A stretch of 64,000 nt of DNA from assembly GCA_018364635.1 (NCBI GenBank), contig JAGZLR010000003.1, positions 32,600-96,599 of the forward strand, read 5' to 3'. Within the stretch, counting starts at the first letter, position 1. Each line of letters begins with the position of its first letter. Positions 33,876 to 45,907 of this stretch are shown piece by piece. This DNA is from Clostridiales bacterium. Its GTDB lineage: Bacteria; Bacillota; Clostridia; Lachnospirales; Anaerotignaceae. The notes below the pieces were generated by a model. It saw only the letters and a list, made by a program, of their open reading frames with translations, did no database searches and was not told where the DNA came from. Made by a program: the position numbers and the translations under genes.

Positions 33876-34334
33876 TTGGATCAAAAAGAATTTTTAGAAG
33901 CTTATCAGATGAGATTAGAAACTTTGCTGAAAAACAGTCCCAACAAAATTATCAGCATGATTCAGCCAAAGTTGGAAAATGTCAATTTTGAAGAACGTAT
34001 CATGACAACAAAGTATGAGACGAAAAACTGGGAGATGAATGACTATAATATTCTCCATGGCGGTATATTAGCTACCATCATAGATACTTCTATGGGAATG
34101 TATTCTTCCGTTTTGTCTGGAGGTTCTCTTGTAACAACCGTCTCTCTTACACTAAACTTTTTAAAACCAATCCCCGAAGACTGCTCGCTTCTTGTAAACG
34201 CCAAAGCAGTTTCAGTTGGAAAAACTATTATCAGTATGTCTGCTGAAGCAATCATTCAAGAGACTGGAGCAACCGCAGCAAGTGCAGTAGGCACATTTAT
34301 GGTACTGAAAAAACCATTGGAAGGACAAAAATAA
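33876..34334 (+). CDS. PaaI-family hotdog thioesterase
   Basis: The 152-residue hotdog-fold protein has the catalytic-helix motif NILHGGILATIIDTSMGMY near residues 57-75 (HGG...D). TVSLTLNFLKPIPEDCSLLV and a strand-rich C-terminus follow. Such proteins hydrolyse acyl- or aryl-CoA thioesters in the cytoplasm. The start is TTG, with AAAGGAG about 9 nt upstream, in tandem with the hydrolase gene. A second family member is encoded at 55688. The substrate is unknown. Confidence 0.88.
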   Translation: MDQKEFLEAYQMRLETLLKNSPNKIISMIQPKLENVNFEERIMTTKYETKNWEMNDYNILHGGILATIIDTSMGMYSSVLSGGSLVTTVSLTLNFLKPIPEDCSLLVNAKAVSVGKTIISMSAEAIIQETGATAASAVGTFMVLKKPLEGQK

Positions 34335-34362
34335 AAAACCAAGTAAATTTACTTGGTTTTTT
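34333..34362. terminator. Bidirectional terminator between thioesterase and noc
   Basis: Perfect 30-bp palindrome (arms 34333-34347 and 34348-34362) with A- and T-runs at its ends. It overlaps the stop codons of both convergent genes. Confidence 0.9.
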
Positions 34363-35218
34363 AAATAACTTCTTTTTCTCGTTCTTTGTTTTGATATGGT
34401 AAATCAATTACAATTTCATATCCATTCTCGGTCTCATTGACACGGCACTCTGTCTCATATCCAGAATTTTTCATAATTTCTAAGGAATGTCGTATTGTAT
34501 TGATAAATAATCTCACATCATGAAACGTATGTTTAACCCGCTGCCCTTCTTGGATGGTCATTTCATTTTTCATCTTATTTTGCATTTGACTTACTAACTC
34601 TTCCGTCTTTTTTACGTTCAGTTCCTGTTCTGCCACTTGGCTTAAAACGTACATTTGGAGTTCTGGGTCAGGTAAACGAAGTAACGCCCGAGCGTGACGT
34701 TCTGATAACTTTCGGTCAACCAAAGCCTTTTTCACTTCCTTAGGAAGCTTTAAAATCCTCAGCTTATTGGAAATTGAAGATTGACTTTTTCCAGTCTTTA
34801 ATGCAATCTCCTCCTGGGTCATCCCATAATCTTCCATCAAATTTTGATAACCTTCAGCTTCTTCCAAAAAATTAAGATCCTGCCTCTGTAAATTTTCAAC
34901 CAATGCATAGACAGCACTTTCTCTATCGCTGGCTTCTATGATCATCGCAGGGATCTCCGTACAATCGGCCATCTTGGCTGCTCTCAGGCGTCTTTCTCCT
35001 GCAACCAGCTCATAACTACAGCCATGGATTACTCGCACGCTAATTGGCTGCATCACACCATTTTGTTTGATCGAATCTGCAAGCTCCTGCAAAGATGCAA
35101 AGTCAAAATACTTCCGTGGTTGATATGGATTAGGACGAATCTCATTTACATCCAACATAATAATTTTGGTCTCTTTCTTTTTTGACTTCCAATCAGGTAG
35201 TTTCAACAAATTTTTCAT
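34361..35218 (-). CDS. noc: ParB-like nucleoid occlusion protein
   Basis: The 285-residue ParB-family protein follows rsmG, the position of noc in Bacillus. It has IRPNPYQPRKYFDFASLQELA (quoted: PNPYQPRKYFDFASLQELA), MQPISVRVIHG, the GERRLRAAKMADCTEIPAM box and an HTH with TQEEIALKTGKSQSSISNKLR (quoted: EEIALKTGKSQSSISNKLR). Noc binds its own sites and the membrane to block septation over DNA. The frame extends 31 codons upstream, but AAAAGGGGA lies 8 nt before the ATG at 35218, where the family N-terminus MKNLLKL starts. That short amphipathic start fits Noc membrane binding. Assignment as Noc rather than a second ParB relies on synteny. Confidence 0.88.
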   Translation of the reverse strand: MKNLLKLPDWKSKKKETKIIMLDVNEIRPNPYQPRKYFDFASLQELADSIKQNGVMQPISVRVIHGCSYELVAGERRLRAAKMADCTEIPAMIIEASDRESAVYALVENLQRQDLNFLEEAEGYQNLMEDYGMTQEEIALKTGKSQSSISNKLRILKLPKEVKKALVDRKLSERHARALLRLPDPELQMYVLSQVAEQELNVKKTEELVSQMQNKMKNEMTIQEGQRVKHTFHDVRLFINTIRHSLEIMKNSGYETECRVNETENGYEIVIDLPYQNKEREKEVI

Positions 35219-35339
35219 GCGTAAAATCCCCTTTTCTCCTAAATTGTGATAACTCCTCCAACTATTGGAATTATAACATAGGTAAGAAACAAGGATTCTA
35301 TAAAAAAACAATCAAATTCCGTCAAAAGATTACAAATTA

Positions 35340-36065
35340 TTATGATTTTATAGGATTTTTTGTTACTTTACCAGCCTTTCTTGGATATTTTGCCGGCGTA
35401 TTTTTTTCTTTTTTGATTATAACAATACTACGTGTCATCTCAGTTTGATATAATTGTACTTTTTTAACTTCTACTATAGTTCCACCTAAAAGATCAATCG
35501 CCTTCTGTGCTCCCTGAATTTCTTCCTGTACGTTAGGGCCTTTCAAAGAAATAAAATATCCACCAATTTTGACAAAAGGCAAACAATATTCTGATAAAAC
35601 AGCCAAATCAGCTACAGCCCTGGAAACACAATAATCATAGATTTCTCGAAATTCGTCTAAATGTCCAGTTTCTTCCGCTCTAGCATGAATACAACGGACA
35701 TCCTTTAATGATATTTGGCTTACAACTTCCTCTAAAAAATTAATCCTTTTATTCAGGGAATCCAAAAGTGTTAGTTTTATCTGAGGAAATGCTATTTTCA
35801 ATGGAAGCCCTGGAAATCCAGCACCTGTACCTACATCAATAACCGAACATTCCTTTTTGAAATCACCTGCAGTGGCAGCTGAGACTGAATCAATAAAATG
35901 TTTTTTCATGACTTCCTCTTCCTCGGTAATCGCAGTCAAATTTATTTTTTCATTCCACTCCAATAAAAGTTGGTAGTACCTTACAAACTGGTCTAATTGG
36001 CTTCCATTTAAAGATACTTGAAAACTCTGAAAACCTTTTGTTAGAAGTGCTCTACTCTCCATCAT
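35340..36065 (-). CDS. rsmG: 16S rRNA (guanine-N7)-methyltransferase
   Basis: The roughly 241-residue SAM-dependent methyltransferase has VIDVGTGAGFPGLPLKIAFP (the SAM motif, near residue 68), LLDSLNKRINFLEEV and SRAVADLAVLSEYC. It methylates G527 of 16S rRNA; mutants in this family give low-level streptomycin resistance. The frame opens at a TTG (36083), but GAGGAG lies only a few bases before the ATG pair at 36065/36062, which are the likely starts. It sits between mnmG and noc in the usual order. The C-terminus is basic (KKEKNTPAKYPRKAGK). Confidence 0.93.
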   Translation of the reverse strand: MMESRALLTKGFQSFQVSLNGSQLDQFVRYYQLLLEWNEKINLTAITEEEEVMKKHFIDSVSAATAGDFKKECSVIDVGTGAGFPGLPLKIAFPQIKLTLLDSLNKRINFLEEVVSQISLKDVRCIHARAEETGHLDEFREIYDYCVSRAVADLAVLSEYCLPFVKIGGYFISLKGPNVQEEIQGAQKAIDLLGGTIVEVKKVQLYQTEMTRSIVIIKKEKNTPAKYPRKAGKVTKNPIKS

Positions 36066-36143
36066 ATTCTCCTCTGATAACAAACTTGTTCCTCACAATC
36101 CTTACATGCTACTATTTCTATATCTAATCGCTACAGAAGGGGT

Positions 36144-38054
36144 TTACTCAGTTTTCTGATCTTCGTTTTCAATCTTTCTCCCCTTATTTTGTTCTAAATG
36201 TATCAGCAAAACAGAAATATCTGCTGGTGATACTCCTGTAATTCTTGAAGCATGTCCAATGGATGTTGGACGAATTTGAGACAATTTTTGGATAGCCTCC
36301 AAGCGCAATCCTTTCATTTGCGTGTAATCAATATCTACTGGTATAAGACGCTTTTCCAACTTCTTAAACTGCTGCACCTGATTTAACTGCTGCTTAATAT
36401 ATCCTTCATATTTAATTTTAATTGCAGCCTCTTCCTTCACTTCATATGGCAGGACAGGTCTATGATCGTCAATAACAGCCAATTTTTCATAATTTAATTC
36501 TGGCCTCCGGAGAAGTTCTGCAAGTTTAGCGCCCGATTTTAACAGGGTACTTCCATTCTCTTCTAAAAACGACTGTACTTTATCTGTTGGCGCAATTACA
36601 GTGTTTTCTATTCGTTTTACTTCCTGGGTAACCATACGCTCTTTTTCTAAAAACTTTTCGTAGCGCTCCTTTGATATCAATCCAATTTCATATCCTTTTG
36701 CTGTCAAACGCTCATCTGCATTATCCTGTCTTAAAAGCAAACGAAATTCAGCTCTTGATGTCATCATGCGGTATGGTTCCTTTGTTCCCTTTGTCACAAG
36801 ATCATCGATCAACACTCCAATGTATGCCTCTGAACGATCTAAAATCAAAGGCTCTTTATTCATAATATACATTGCAGCGTTAATTCCACCAATCAGTCCT
36901 TGTGCTGCTGCCTCCTCATAACCAGAACTGCCATTAAACTGTCCTGCACTGAAAAGACCAGCAATCTCTTTAAACTCCAAACTCAACTTCAACTGTGTTG
37001 CATCAATGCAATCATACTCAATCGCGTACGCTGTTCTCATAAACTCACAGTGTTCTAAACCGGGGATGGTACGGTACATTTTTAACTGAACCTCTTCCGG
37101 CAACGATGTAGACATTCCCTGGACATACATCTCATTGGTGTTTTCTCCCTCAGGTTCAACAAAAATTTGATGTCTATCTTTGTCTGCAAACCGAACAATT
37201 TTATCCTCTATAGAAGGACAATATCTCGGGCCTGTTCCTCGAATTACACCAGCATACATCGCTGACCGATGAAGATTCTCCCGTATAATCTGGTGTGTTT
37301 CGCTGTTGGTGTAAGTAAGCCAACAAGGAATCTGGGTACGTTTAATATCTTCTGTAGAATTTTCAAAAGAAAACGGAACAATCGTAGGGTCTCCATCCTG
37401 CCGAATCATTTTAGAAAAGTCAACACTTCGGCTATCTATTCTTGCTGGAGTTCCTGTTTTAAAGCGGTACAGGCGGACACCAGCATCTAACAGGCTTTGA
37501 CTTAATTCATTTGCCGCCATCATTCCATTGGGGCCACTATGGATAATGGTTTCTCCATAGAGACATCTAGCTTTCAGGTACGTGCCTGTGCACAGCACAA
37601 CCGCCTTGGCACGAAATAGTGCATCCGAACTAGTAATAACCCCTTGTATTCTGCCATCTTCAATGACTAATTTCGTTACTTCTGCCTGTTTTATTTTTAA
37701 ATTCTGTGTATTTTCTAAAGTACGCTTCATTTCCTCAGAGTACCTTTTTTTATCTGCCTGCGCACGCAAAGAATATACAGCAGGACCCTTTGCGGTGTTC
37801 AGCATTTTTATTTGAAGAAACGTTTTATCAATATTTTTTGCCATCTCTCCACCAAGCGCATCGATTTCGCGAACCAAATGCCCTTTGGAACTCCCACCTA
37901 TATGAGGATTGCATGGCATCATACCAATACTATCCAGATTAACAGCAAAAATAATTGTGTTCATTCCCAGTCTTGCAGCCGCTAAGGCTGCCTCACATCC
38001 AGCATGACCAGCACCTACGATTATGACATCAACGGAATCCGCTTCATATACCAT
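36144..38054 (-). CDS. mnmG: tRNA uridine-5-carboxymethylaminomethyl modification enzyme
   Basis: The 636-residue FAD enzyme works with MnmE to modify the wobble uridine of several tRNAs. The N-terminus has [21 protein letters not shown] (quoted: [16 protein letters not shown], Rossmann dinucleotide site). Family signatures [12 protein letters not shown] and [17 protein letters not shown] [19 protein letters not shown] are present. Its partner mnmE lies on the other side of the origin (51645), whereas the two are usually adjacent. AAAGGG lies about 9 nt before the ATG. It is followed by rsmG and noc. Confidence 0.97.
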   Translation of the reverse strand: MVYEADSVDVIIVGAGHAGCEAALAAARLGMNTIIFAVNLDSIGMMPCNPHIGGSSKGHLVREIDALGGEMAKNIDKTFLQIKMLNTAKGPAVYSLRAQADKKRYSEEMKRTLENTQNLKIKQAEVTKLVIEDGRIQGVITSSDALFRAKAVVLCTGTYLKARCLYGETIIHSGPNGMMAANELSQSLLDAGVRLYRFKTGTPARIDSRSVDFSKMIRQDGDPTIVPFSFENSTEDIKRTQIPCWLTYTNSETHQIIRENLHRSAMYAGVIRGTGPRYCPSIEDKIVRFADKDRHQIFVEPEGENTNEMYVQGMSTSLPEEVQLKMYRTIPGLEHCEFMRTAYAIEYDCIDATQLKLSLEFKEIAGLFSAGQFNGSSGYEEAAAQGLIGGINAAMYIMNKEPLILDRSEAYIGVLIDDLVTKGTKEPYRMMTSRAEFRLLLRQDNADERLTAKGYEIGLISKERYEKFLEKERMVTQEVKRIENTVIAPTDKVQSFLEENGSTLLKSGAKLAELLRRPELNYEKLAVIDDHRPVLPYEVKEEAAIKIKYEGYIKQQLNQVQQFKKLEKRLIPVDIDYTQMKGLRLEAIQKLSQIRPTSIGHASRITGVSPADISVLLIHLEQNKGRKIENEDQKTE

Positions 38055-38077
38055 CTATTAAAACCCTTTCTGTTTGT

Positions 38078-38626
38078 TTACTTTTGATATTTTTTTCTTT
38101 CTGTCTCATAAAGATTATTACCTTCACTATCAATAATTACGATGACAGGAAACGCCTCTACTGTCAGCTTATGAATTGCCTCTGACTGAAGATCAGAATA
38201 GGCCAACACTTCGCATTTTTTTATATGGCTAGCTAAAAGAGCCCCAGCTCCTCCTGTAGCACCAAAATATACAGCATGATTTCGTTTCATCGCTTCAACA
38301 ACATCTGCATTTCTTGCGCCTTTTCCGATCATCCCTGTCTCCCCCATATCCAACAGCCGTGGTGCATAAGCATCCATCCGGCTTGAAGTTGTTGGGCCTG
38401 CTGCACCAATCACCTCTCCTGGCTTTGCCGGAGAAGGGCCAGCATAGTATATGATCTGATTTTTGATATCAAACGGAAGCGTCCCTGTCCGATCATACTC
38501 CTCCAACATTCTTTTGTGCGCTGCATCTCTTGCAGTATATATAATACCAGAAATCGTTACAATGTCGCCTGCTTTAAGCTTCCTAGCATCCTCTTTTGTC
38601 AATGGCGTATTTAGATGATAATTCAT
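38078..38626 (-). CDS. Fumarate hydratase class I, beta subunit
   Basis: This 182-residue C-terminal-type subunit of a two-subunit iron-sulfur fumarase/tartrate dehydratase has GDIVTISGIIYTARDAAHKR, IIYYAGPSPAKPGEVIGAAGPTTSSRMD (quoted: AGPSPAKPGEVIGAAGPTTS) and a YFGATGGAGALLA block. It forms the substrate-binding swivel domain and pairs with the alpha subunit to interconvert fumarate and malate. It begins 16 bases after the alpha-subunit stop. L(+)-tartrate dehydratase beta is a close relative and cannot be fully excluded. Confidence 0.92.
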   Translation of the reverse strand: MNYHLNTPLTKEDARKLKAGDIVTISGIIYTARDAAHKRMLEEYDRTGTLPFDIKNQIIYYAGPSPAKPGEVIGAAGPTTSSRMDAYAPRLLDMGETGMIGKGARNADVVEAMKRNHAVYFGATGGAGALLASHIKKCEVLAYSDLQSEAIHKLTVEAFPVIVIIDSEGNNLYETERKKYQK

Positions 38627-38641
38627 AGACTCTATCCTCCT

Positions 38642-39484
38642 TTAAATATATCGTTCTACATGGCGTGTCACATGGCAACTAATATTCACAGCGACAGGCA
38701 TTCCAGCGATATGAGTTGGATAAGTCTCAATGTTGATGCCAAGGACAGTCGTTCTTCCCCCAAGACCTTGTGGCCCAATTCCCAAAGCATTTGTTTTCTC
38801 CAACATTTCTTCTTCTATAGCACGAATATGTTCTTTCTCAGAATGGCTTCCAATTGGCCTCAGCAATGCCTTTTTTGCCAATAATGCACTCTTTTCAAAG
38901 TTACCGCCTATTCCCACACCAACAACCATAGGAGGACAAGGATTTGGTCCTGCCAAAGACACAGTTTCTAGAATTGCTTTTTTTACACCTTCTACACCTT
39001 CTGATGGTTTACACATATAAATCCGACTCATATTCTCGCTGCCAAACCCTTTTGGAGCAACTGTAATTTTCAGTTGATCTCCTGCCTTTATTTCATAGTG
39101 AATTACAGCTGGTGTATTATCTTTTGTGTTAACCCGTATTAAAGGATCTGATACTACAGATTTTCTTAAATATCCTTCTACATATCCTCTTCTCACACCT
39201 TCGTTAATGGCGTCTTCTAATAAACCACCACAAATATGTACCTCTTGCCCTAACTCAACAAAAATAATTGCCATTCCTGTATCCTGACAAATCGGCAAAT
39301 TCTTTATTTTTGCTAAATCTGCATTTTCTGTTAACTGATTTAAAATCTCATTACCAATAGGAGACTCTTCCCTTTTCTTAGCCTCTTCCAACGCCTGATA
39401 AACGTCTTGATTTAACACAGTGTTAGCTTCCACACACATTTCACTTACATTTTTTATGATATCTTGTACAGATATTTCTCGCAT
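38642..39484 (-). CDS. Fumarate hydratase class I, alpha subunit
   Basis: This 280-residue catalytic subunit carries the [4Fe-4S] cluster. Cluster cysteines are expected at [17 protein letters not shown] (near residue 63), in [16 protein letters not shown] (near 181) and near the C-terminal part. [15 protein letters not shown] is the family signature. It needs an anaerobic cell for stability. GGAGG lies before the ATG at 39484. It starts only 65 bases after gyrA, most of which is a terminator, so its own promoter must be very close or it depends on readthrough. Confidence 0.93.
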   Translation of the reverse strand: MREISVQDIIKNVSEMCVEANTVLNQDVYQALEEAKKREESPIGNEILNQLTENADLAKIKNLPICQDTGMAIIFVELGQEVHICGGLLEDAINEGVRRGYVEGYLRKSVVSDPLIRVNTKDNTPAVIHYEIKAGDQLKITVAPKGFGSENMSRIYMCKPSEGVEGVKKAILETVSLAGPNPCPPMVVGVGIGGNFEKSALLAKKALLRPIGSHSEKEHIRAIEEEMLEKTNALGIGPQGLGGRTTVLGINIETYPTHIAGMPVAVNISCHVTRHVERYI

Positions 39485-39519
39485 ATGAAACCTCCTTTTA
39501 TAAACACAGTTTTAAGTCG

Positions 39520-39548
39520 AAAAATCCCTGTTTTCACAGGGATTTTTT
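39520..39548 (-). terminator. Terminator of gyrA
   Basis: Stem AAAAATCCCTGT/ACAGGGATTTTT with a 4-nt loop, just after the gyrA stop. Confidence 0.9.
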
Positions 39549-39549
39549 C

Positions 39550-42063
39550 TTATTCCTCTTCGTTATCTATCTCTAAATCATCTATCGGCAGTGAATTTTC
39601 TTCTTCAGAAATTTCCGCCTCCAAATCCTCTTCAGAGATCTTCGCAGCACCTACCACAGACACATTCTCATCAACATTGATTAGTTTTACTCCTTGAGAA
39701 ACCCTTCCAAAAGATGAAATATCAGAACTCCTTAAACGAATAATAACACCTTCTGATGTAATAAGCATTAGCTCCTCATTCTCACTAATCAGCATAGAAG
39801 CAATTAATGATCCTGTTTTTTCTGTGAGCTGATGTATTTTAACACCTTTTCCTCCACGGAACTGAAGATTAAATTCGCTAGCATTCGTCTTTTTACCATA
39901 ACCGTTTTCTGTAACATTCAGCACTTGGCTATTCTCCTCAATGACGAAAGCAGATACAACTTCATCGTTTTCATTTAAAGTGATTGCTTTTACTCCCGTT
40001 GCTACTCTTCCCAATGCACGGGCATCACTTTCATTGAATCGAATTCCCATTCCTTTCTTTGTTGACACAAAGATATCCTTTGTTCCGTCTGTAATAAATA
40101 CTGAAATTAAAGCATCGTCTTCTCTCAAATTAACAGCCGCTAAACCGCCTTTTCTTATATTAGAATAGCTCATTAAATCTGTTTTCTTAATCAAACCATT
40201 TTTCGTAATCATAACTAAAAATCTATCTTCAGTAAATTCACTTAATGGAATCACTGCAGTAATTTTTTCTCCAGGATCAATTTCCAGAAGATTTACGATA
40301 GAAATTCCTCTTGCAGTTCTTCCGGCTTCTGGTATCTGATATCCCTTTGTCTTATAGACTTTTCCATGGCTTGTAAAATAAAGGATAATATCATGGGTAG
40401 AGCTTAAGAAAATATCTTTCACAGCATCTTCATCCCTTGTCTGCATTCCGATAATACCTTTACCGCCACGATTTTGACTCTTGTATGTCGCTAATGGTGT
40501 ACGTTTAATATAATTTAAATGTGTCATTGTGATGACACTCATCTCTTCCTCAATTAAGTCTTCTAAATCGATCTCGCCAGGATTATCAATGATCTTTGTT
40601 CGTCTTTCATCACCATATTTATTTCTGACGGCCATCAGTTCATCTCTTATGACACCTAAAAGAAGATTTTCATCTCCAAGAATTGTCTTATAATATTCTA
40701 TCTTTTTCATCAGATCTTTGTATTCCGCATCAATCTTTTCATGCTCTAGTCCTTGCAGCCTTCTTAACTGCATTTCAAGAATAGCCTGTGCCTGCTCCTC
40801 AGATAACTGAAAACGCTCCATCAAACGTTCTTTTGCATCATCGTAACTTGTACGAATAATACGAATAACTTCATCAATATGATCGATAGCAATCCGCAGC
40901 CCCTCTAAAATATGAGCTCTTTTTTCAGCCTTATTTAGATCAAACTTCGTCCTTCTTGTAACAACTTCTTCCTGATGTTTAATATAATGATGAAGAATAC
41001 TTTTCAGGTTCAATGTTTCCGGCTTGCCGTCAACCAAAGCAAGCATAATAACCCCAAAGCTTTCTTGCATTTGTGTATATTTATACATCTGGTTTAAGGT
41101 CACATTAGCATTGGCATCTTTTTTTAACTCAATGACAATACTCATACCATTGCGGTCTGACTCATCACGAAGATCACTGATTCCCTCAATTCTTTTTTCT
41201 TTTACCAAATCAGCAATTTTCTCTATCAATTTAGCTTTATTAACCTGATATGGAATGGAAGTGACCACAATTCTTTCTCTTCCATTTGGCATTGTCTCAA
41301 TATCAGCTTCGGCACGAACAATCACCTTTCCACGGCCTGTTCGATAAGCCGCTCTAATGCCACTTCGTCCTAAAATTGTAGCACCTGTAGGAAAATCAGG
41401 TCCTTTAATAATTTCTATCAGCTCTTCAATATCCGTTTCTCTATTTTCATTTACACGATTATCAATCATGAGAATAATGCCATTAATGACTTCTGTCAAA
41501 TTGTGTGGCGGAATATTTGTCGCCATACCAACAGCGATTCCAGAAGAACCATTGATTAAAAGATTAGGAATTCTTGCAGGAAGGACTAACGGTTCCTTTA
41601 AACTTTCGTCATAGTTTGGGCCAAAGTCTACTGTATCTTTTTCGATATCAGCGATCATTTCCATAGAGATTTTTGACATTCTAGCTTCTGTATAACGCTG
41701 TGCCGCTGCGCCGTCTCCATCAATGGAACCAAAATTTCCATGGCCATCAACCAGCATATATCGCATAGAAAAGTCCTGTGCCATACGTACCATCGCCTGA
41801 TAAATAGAGCTATCTCCGTGAGGATGATACTTACCCATAACTTCACCAACTATACGAGCTGACTTTTTATATCCCTTAGAAGGATCTAAATTTAAGTCAT
41901 TCATTGCATATAAAATCCGTCGGTGCACTGGTTTCATTCCATCCCTGACATCAGGCAAAGCTCTAGCGACAATAACGCTCATTGCATAATCAATATAGGA
42001 TTTTCGCATTTCCTCCTCAATATCGACATCGACAATCTTGTCGAATTGTTTTTCTTCGTCCAT
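39550..42063 (-). CDS. gyrA: DNA gyrase subunit A
   Basis: This 837-residue subunit cleaves and rejoins DNA in type II supercoiling. The active-site Tyr124 is in [11 protein letters not shown]. The quinolone-determining region reads [18 protein letters not shown] (residues 79-96). Ser85 occupies the E. coli Ser83 position, but Gln89 replaces the usual Asp/Glu (E. coli Asp87). The C-terminal six-blade domain carries the GyrA-box QNRGGKGI (near residue 547, NRGGKG). The tail is acidic ([18 protein letters not shown]). It follows gyrB by 53 bases and is ended by a strong hairpin. Confidence 0.97.
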   Translation of the reverse strand: MDEEKQFDKIVDVDIEEEMRKSYIDYAMSVIVARALPDVRDGMKPVHRRILYAMNDLNLDPSKGYKKSARIVGEVMGKYHPHGDSSIYQAMVRMAQDFSMRYMLVDGHGNFGSIDGDGAAAQRYTEARMSKISMEMIADIEKDTVDFGPNYDESLKEPLVLPARIPNLLINGSSGIAVGMATNIPPHNLTEVINGIILMIDNRVNENRETDIEELIEIIKGPDFPTGATILGRSGIRAAYRTGRGKVIVRAEADIETMPNGRERIVVTSIPYQVNKAKLIEKIADLVKEKRIEGISDLRDESDRNGMSIVIELKKDANANVTLNQMYKYTQMQESFGVIMLALVDGKPETLNLKSILHHYIKHQEEVVTRRTKFDLNKAEKRAHILEGLRIAIDHIDEVIRIIRTSYDDAKERLMERFQLSEEQAQAILEMQLRRLQGLEHEKIDAEYKDLMKKIEYYKTILGDENLLLGVIRDELMAVRNKYGDERRTKIIDNPGEIDLEDLIEEEMSVITMTHLNYIKRTPLATYKSQNRGGKGIIGMQTRDEDAVKDIFLSSTHDIILYFTSHGKVYKTKGYQIPEAGRTARGISIVNLLEIDPGEKITAVIPLSEFTEDRFLVMITKNGLIKKTDLMSYSNIRKGGLAAVNLREDDALISVFITDGTKDIFVSTKKGMGIRFNESDARALGRVATGVKAITLNENDEVVSAFVIEENSQVLNVTENGYGKKTNASEFNLQFRGGKGVKIHQLTEKTGSLIASMLISENEELMLITSEGVIIRLRSSDISSFGRVSQGVKLINVDENVSVVGAAKISEEDLEAEISEEENSLPIDDLEIDNEEE

Positions 42064-42116
42064 TCGAAACGTCCTTTCCAGTTAGCATAAGTTTTATTCT
42101 GCTTATTTTTATAGCT

Positions 42117-44048
<1,932 letters not shown>

Positions 44049-44080
44049 TTATAAAAGTACAAGATAAGAGTTTAGAAAAT

Positions 44081-44107
44081 AAAACCGGACAAAAATCTCT
44101 GTCCGAT
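44081..44107 (-). promoter_or_regulatory. Terminator-like hairpin in the gyrB leader
   Basis: On the minus strand CGGACA...TGTCCG (stem 44086-44091 with 44100-44105) is followed by GTTTTATTTTC. It lies between the gyrB promoter and start codon and could act as an attenuator. Confidence 0.45.
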
Positions 44108-44151
44108 CTCACAAAATTTATATAAAAAACTGACAACATAAATTTATTATA

Positions 44152-44180
44152 ATTATACCATTTTTTTTGGCTATTCACAA
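44152..44180 (-). promoter_or_regulatory. Promoter of gyrBA
   Basis: TTGTGA (44175-44180) and TATAAT (44152-44157) on the minus strand, 17 bases apart. Confidence 0.75.
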
Positions 44181-44377
44181 GGCAAAATGAAACTTTTTTC
44201 CTATATAATACAGCTAAAAACATTGTATTTTAATTTCTGAATCAAAATAATTCATTTATATAAAAAAGCGAAATAATATCATATATTTTGTATATATTTA
44301 CCTAAAATGAAAAGATAGCATATCAATATTGTCTCAGACTTTATTACAAAATAAATTTTTCACGAATAAAAGCACAA

Positions 44378-44413
44378 AAAAGATTGAAAAACATAAATGT
44401 TTTTCAATCTTTT
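44378..44413 (-). terminator. Terminator in the recF-gyrB gap
   Basis: Long A/T-rich stem (AAAAGATTGAAAAACAT with its complement) about 135 bases after the recF stop. It separates the dnaN-recF transcript from gyrBA. The rest of the 44181-44547 gap is AT-rich with no coding frame. Confidence 0.8.
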
Positions 44414-44547
44414 CTTCACTATTTTTATTCGATTGAATCTGAAAAGAAATTAATATTAAGACATTCATTTCCTACAATTAACCTAAAAGACGGAAATCAA
44501 AGAGACATTAACTAATATTTTTCGACTTTTTGATAATTCTCCTAGTA

Positions 44548-45627
44548 TTACTTTGATATAACACCATTCTTTACTTGATATAAATTTGTCTTAGACATAT
44601 ATTTTCTAATAGAATCCTCTATTCCTGTACAGGTAAGAATCGTCTGTATCCCAGTAATACTTTGCAAGAGATAAACTTGTCGGCTTTCATCTAATTCTGA
44701 TAAAACATCATCCAATAGCAACACTGGCGTCGTTCCAACTTCCTGCTGAATCAGCTCTATTTCCGCAAGCTTTGCAGATAGTGCTACTGTTCTTTGCTGT
44801 CCTTGAGAACCAAAACTTTTTGCGTCTTTCCCTTCAATTAAGAAAAGTAAGTCATCTTTATGCGGTCCTATGGTTGTACTTCCCAAAATAATATCCCTCT
44901 CCAAATGAGACTCTAATTTAGATTCAAAATCATCAGCTACGGTATTTGGTAAGTACTTCAGTTCTAACGTTTCTTTTCCCCCTGTCATAAGATGATGCTG
45001 CTGTGAAGCAATCATCTCAATTTTGGAAACAAAACGTTGCCTTGCTACAAGAATACGACTGCCAAAGTCAATCAATTGCTTATCCCATAAATAGAAGGTA
45101 TCTCTTCCACAACGACCTCTTGCTACCTGTTTTAGCAAAGAATTTCTCTGCTTTAAAATTTTATAATACTGCTGTAGATCATGATAATAGACATTGCTCA
45201 GTTGACAAAGCTCCATGTCCATAAAACGTCTGCGTTCTGACGGGCCACTTTTAATCAGTTGAAGGTCTTCCGGTGAAAACATAACAGCATGCAAAGTCCC
45301 AAATAGTTCTCCTAACCGTTTCATAGGCAATCCATTTACTGCAATACCTTTTCTTCCATTAGCCTTCAAGTGCACATCTATTCTATCATCATACTCATTT
45401 TTTTGTACCAGCATTTGTATATGAGATTCCTGTTGGCCAAATTGAATGAGATCACTATCCAAACGAGTTCGTTGGGATCGCCCTGTCGCACAAACAGAGA
45501 CTGCCTCCAATATATTCGTCTTTCCCTGAGCATTCTCTCCATAAAAAATGTTAATTCCATGATTTAATTCAATATCCAAGGACGAAATGTTGCGAAAATT
45601 CATCAAAGAAATTCTTTTAATCCGCAT
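44548..45627 (-). CDS. recF: DNA replication and repair protein RecF
   Basis: This roughly 359-residue SMC-like ATPase loads RecA at gaps. MRIKRISLMNFRNISSLDIE, the Walker A GENAQGKTNILEAV (near residue 30), GSQGQQRTVALSAKLAE (signature) and PVLLLDDVLSELDESR (Walker B) are all present. The frame begins three codons earlier with GTG, but AGGTGG is 5 nt before the ATG at 45627, where the family N-terminus starts. It follows the S4-domain gene in the conserved dnaA-dnaN-S4-recF order. No remB/yaaB-like gene is present between recF and gyrB. Confidence 0.97.
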   Translation of the reverse strand: MRIKRISLMNFRNISSLDIELNHGINIFYGENAQGKTNILEAVSVCATGRSQRTRLDSDLIQFGQQESHIQMLVQKNEYDDRIDVHLKANGRKGIAVNGLPMKRLGELFGTLHAVMFSPEDLQLIKSGPSERRRFMDMELCQLSNVYYHDLQQYYKILKQRNSLLKQVARGRCGRDTFYLWDKQLIDFGSRILVARQRFVSKIEMIASQQHHLMTGGKETLELKYLPNTVADDFESKLESHLERDIILGSTTIGPHKDDLLFLIEGKDAKSFGSQGQQRTVALSAKLAEIELIQQEVGTTPVLLLDDVLSELDESRQVYLLQSITGIQTILTCTGIEDSIRKYMSKTNLYQVKNGVISK

Positions 45628-45664
45628 ATCAACCACCTAACGCATAATTATACAATATGTATAT

Positions 45665-45895
45665 TTATGCATGGATATTTTCATATTTCACGATAAAATG
45701 ATCCATACCATCGACCGCAATTTTATCCTGATCCCTAATCTTTTTTCCACGTTCAGAGGCCGTTATGCCATTAACTTTTACTTTCCCTCCTTCTATCAGA
45801 AATTTTGCTTCTGATCCTTGGTCTACACAACCTGCAAGCTTTAACAGCTGGTTTAACTTTATAAATTCTGTATGGATGACTATCTCTTTCATCAA
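45665..45895 (-). CDS. S4-domain RNA-binding protein (YaaA type)
   Basis: The 76-residue protein is essentially one S4 domain: FIKLNQLLKLAGCVDQGSEAKFLIEGGKVKVNG (quoted: KLNQLLKLAGCVDQGSEAKF) followed by the RGKKIRDQDKIAVDG turn. It occupies the place of yaaA between dnaN and recF, conserved across Firmicutes; in Bacillus the family has been linked to ribosome biogenesis. The ATG pair at 45895/45892 follows AAGGGGATAATTG. It is short but real, given synteny and domain. Confidence 0.93.
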   Translation of the reverse strand: MMKEIVIHTEFIKLNQLLKLAGCVDQGSEAKFLIEGGKVKVNGITASERGKKIRDQDKIAVDGMDHFIVKYENIHA

Positions 45896-45907
45896 TTATC
45901 CCCTTCT

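Noticed and set aside
35219..35311. N-terminal extension of noc
   Set aside because: The 31 extra residues are not ParB/Noc-like, and a well-spaced AAAAGGGGA precedes the ATG at 35218.
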